Assembly (NCBI GenBank): GCA_025936015.1
Contig: JAICUE010000213.1
Span: 1 to 5,399 of the forward strand
Direction: 5' to 3'
DNA from: Gemmatimonadaceae bacterium
GTDB lineage: Bacteria > Gemmatimonadota > Gemmatimonadetes > Gemmatimonadales > Gemmatimonadaceae
DNA: 5,399 nucleotides
Shown: piece after piece, positions 4,524 through 5,399 of the stretch
Position numbering within the stretch: position 1 is the first letter of the stretch
How the letters are laid out: every line of letters begins with the position of its first letter
The notes under the pieces: generated by a model
The model's database searches: none
Told to the model about the DNA's origin: nothing
The model's input: the letters and a program-made list of their open reading frames with translations, nothing else
Made by a program: the position numbers and the translations under genes

Positions 4524-5399
4524 ATGTCGACCGAATTCCGCCTGTACAACACGCTCACTCGCCAGGTCGAGCCGTTCTCACCGGCCGATGGCGCGTGCGT
4601 GCGGATGTACACTTGCGGGCCGACGGTCTACAACCCGGCGCATCTCGGAAATTTTCGGACATTCCTGTTCGAGGATCTGATGCGACGCGTGCTCCGTCTC
4701 CGTGGATGGAAAGTCAATCAGGTCATGAACCTGACCGATGTCGACGACAAGATCATCAAGCGCGCGAACGAGCGGGGACTGACGATCACGCAGGTGACGA
4801 ACCCTGTCGTCGAAATCTTTCATCGCGATCGCGAGTACCTGCGCATCGAACGCGCGGAGGCGTATCCGCGCGCGACCGAGTTCATCCCGCAGATGATCGC
4901 TCTCGTCGAGGAGTTGATCGCGCGCGGTGTGGCCTATCTCGCCGATGATGGCAGCGTCTATTTCGCAATCGACAAGTTTCCCGCGTACGGCCGCCTCTCA
5001 CGGCTCGATACACGTGAAGTGAAAGCGGGTGCGCGCGTGGCCCAGGACGATTACTCGAAAGAGAACGCGCAGGACTTTGCGCTGTGGAAGGCGGCGAAGG
5101 AGGAGGACGAGCGGACTGGCGCAGCCTGGGATTCGCCATGGGGGCGAGGCCGGCCCGGATGGCACCTCGAATGCTCGGCGATGGCGATGTCGCTGCTCGG
5201 TGAGACGCTCGACCTCCACTGCGGCGGGATCGACCTGATTTTCCCGCATCATGAGGATGAGATCGCACAGTCGGAGGGCGCGACTGGAAAGACGTTCAGC
5301 CGCTTCTGGTGCCATGGTGCGTTCCTCCTTACCGGCGGCGCGAAGATGGCGAAGCGCGTCGGCAACGTGCAGTCGGTGGCCGACCTCCGTGAGAACAAC
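4524..5399 (+). CDS. cysS: Cysteinyl-tRNA synthetase (3' truncated by window)
   Basis: The first 292 residues of the class I enzyme that charges tRNA-Cys with cysteine in the cytoplasm. The usual length is about 460-500, so roughly 60 percent is present. Visible features in order: CGPTVYNPAHLGNFRTF (31-47) with the HIGH-type motif HLGN at 40-43; MNLTDVDDKI (68-77); GWHLECSAM (212-220); HCGGIDLIFPHHEDE (232-246); and KMAKR at 274-278 in the KMSKS position. The zinc ligands C31, C217, H242 and E246 match the Cys-Cys-His-Glu set and spacing of E. coli CysRS. The catalytic loop differs from KMSKS but keeps the second lysine. The start ATG 4524 follows GGAG (4513-4516) by 7 bases. Being cysS beside cysteine-bearing peptide genes is probably coincidence. 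The frame is open to the window edge. Confidence 0.97.
   Translation, partial: MSTEFRLYNTLTRQVEPFSPADGACVRMYTCGPTVYNPAHLGNFRTFLFEDLMRRVLRLRGWKVNQVMNLTDVDDKIIKRANERGLTITQVTNPVVEIFHRDREYLRIERAEAYPRATEFIPQMIALVEELIARGVAYLADDGSVYFAIDKFPAYGRLSRLDTREVKAGARVAQDDYSKENAQDFALWKAAKEEDERTGAAWDSPWGRGRPGWHLECSAMAMSLLGETLDLHCGGIDLIFPHHEDEIAQSEGATGKTFSRFWCHGAFLLTGGAKMAKRVGNVQSVADLRENN

Noticed and set aside
784..5399. Functional link between cysS and the cysteine-peptide cluster
   Set aside because: cysS has its own promoter-like sequence and ribosome binding site and is a universal housekeeping gene. Adjacency in one window is not enough evidence.
1..5399. CRISPR arrays, tRNA or rRNA genes, insertion sequences
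   Set aside because: No spaced direct repeats, cloverleaf or rRNA-like sequence, transposase frame or terminal inverted repeats were seen.

Overview
The window is GC-rich DNA with strong third-position G/C bias, densely coding, and every supported gene lies on the + strand. It looks like a chromosomal segment of a Gram-negative-type bacterium. Gemmatimonadota or a similar high-GC phylum is my guess from overall style; nothing in the sequence proves the taxon.

Layout. (1) Bases 1-556 hold the C-terminal part of a DUF1611/DgcN-like P-loop protein, followed by a perfect 15-bp hairpin (606-641) that probably ends its transcript. (2) A promoter-like stretch (about 705-734) leads into a compact cluster from 784 to 4416. 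First come three tandem mini-genes (784-972, 1012-1206, 1223-1420). Each encodes a Sec-type signal peptide followed by a mature peptide of about 41 residues with 2, 4 and 4 cysteines; the second and third share an RGWCY motif. Next is a membrane-anchored thioredoxin-like protein with a CVHC active site (1429-1917), an ABC-2-type permease (1914-2669), its ABC ATPase (2666-3610) and a five-helix membrane protein of unknown family (3607-4416). The last four genes are chained by three 4-base ATGA start/stop overlaps. (3) A separate promoter-like sequence (4451-4479) precedes cysS, cysteinyl-tRNA synthetase, which runs off the right edge.

How the genes may work together. The cluster reads as one transcription unit. 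It would export small cysteine-bearing peptides through Sec, handle their thiols or disulfides with a periplasmic thioredoxin-fold protein, and use a dedicated two-gene ABC transporter plus an accessory membrane protein for self-protection, extrusion or envelope delivery. I recognise no described system with exactly this arrangement. It is the best candidate in the window for something new: a Sec-secreted disulfide peptide, perhaps bacteriocin-like, with its own redox and ABC module. The function is inferred only from architecture.

A second, independent signal is the 8-mer GCCTAACG/CGTTAGGC. It occurs five times in 5.4 kb, mostly at gene edges, and once forces a rare TTA leucine codon.
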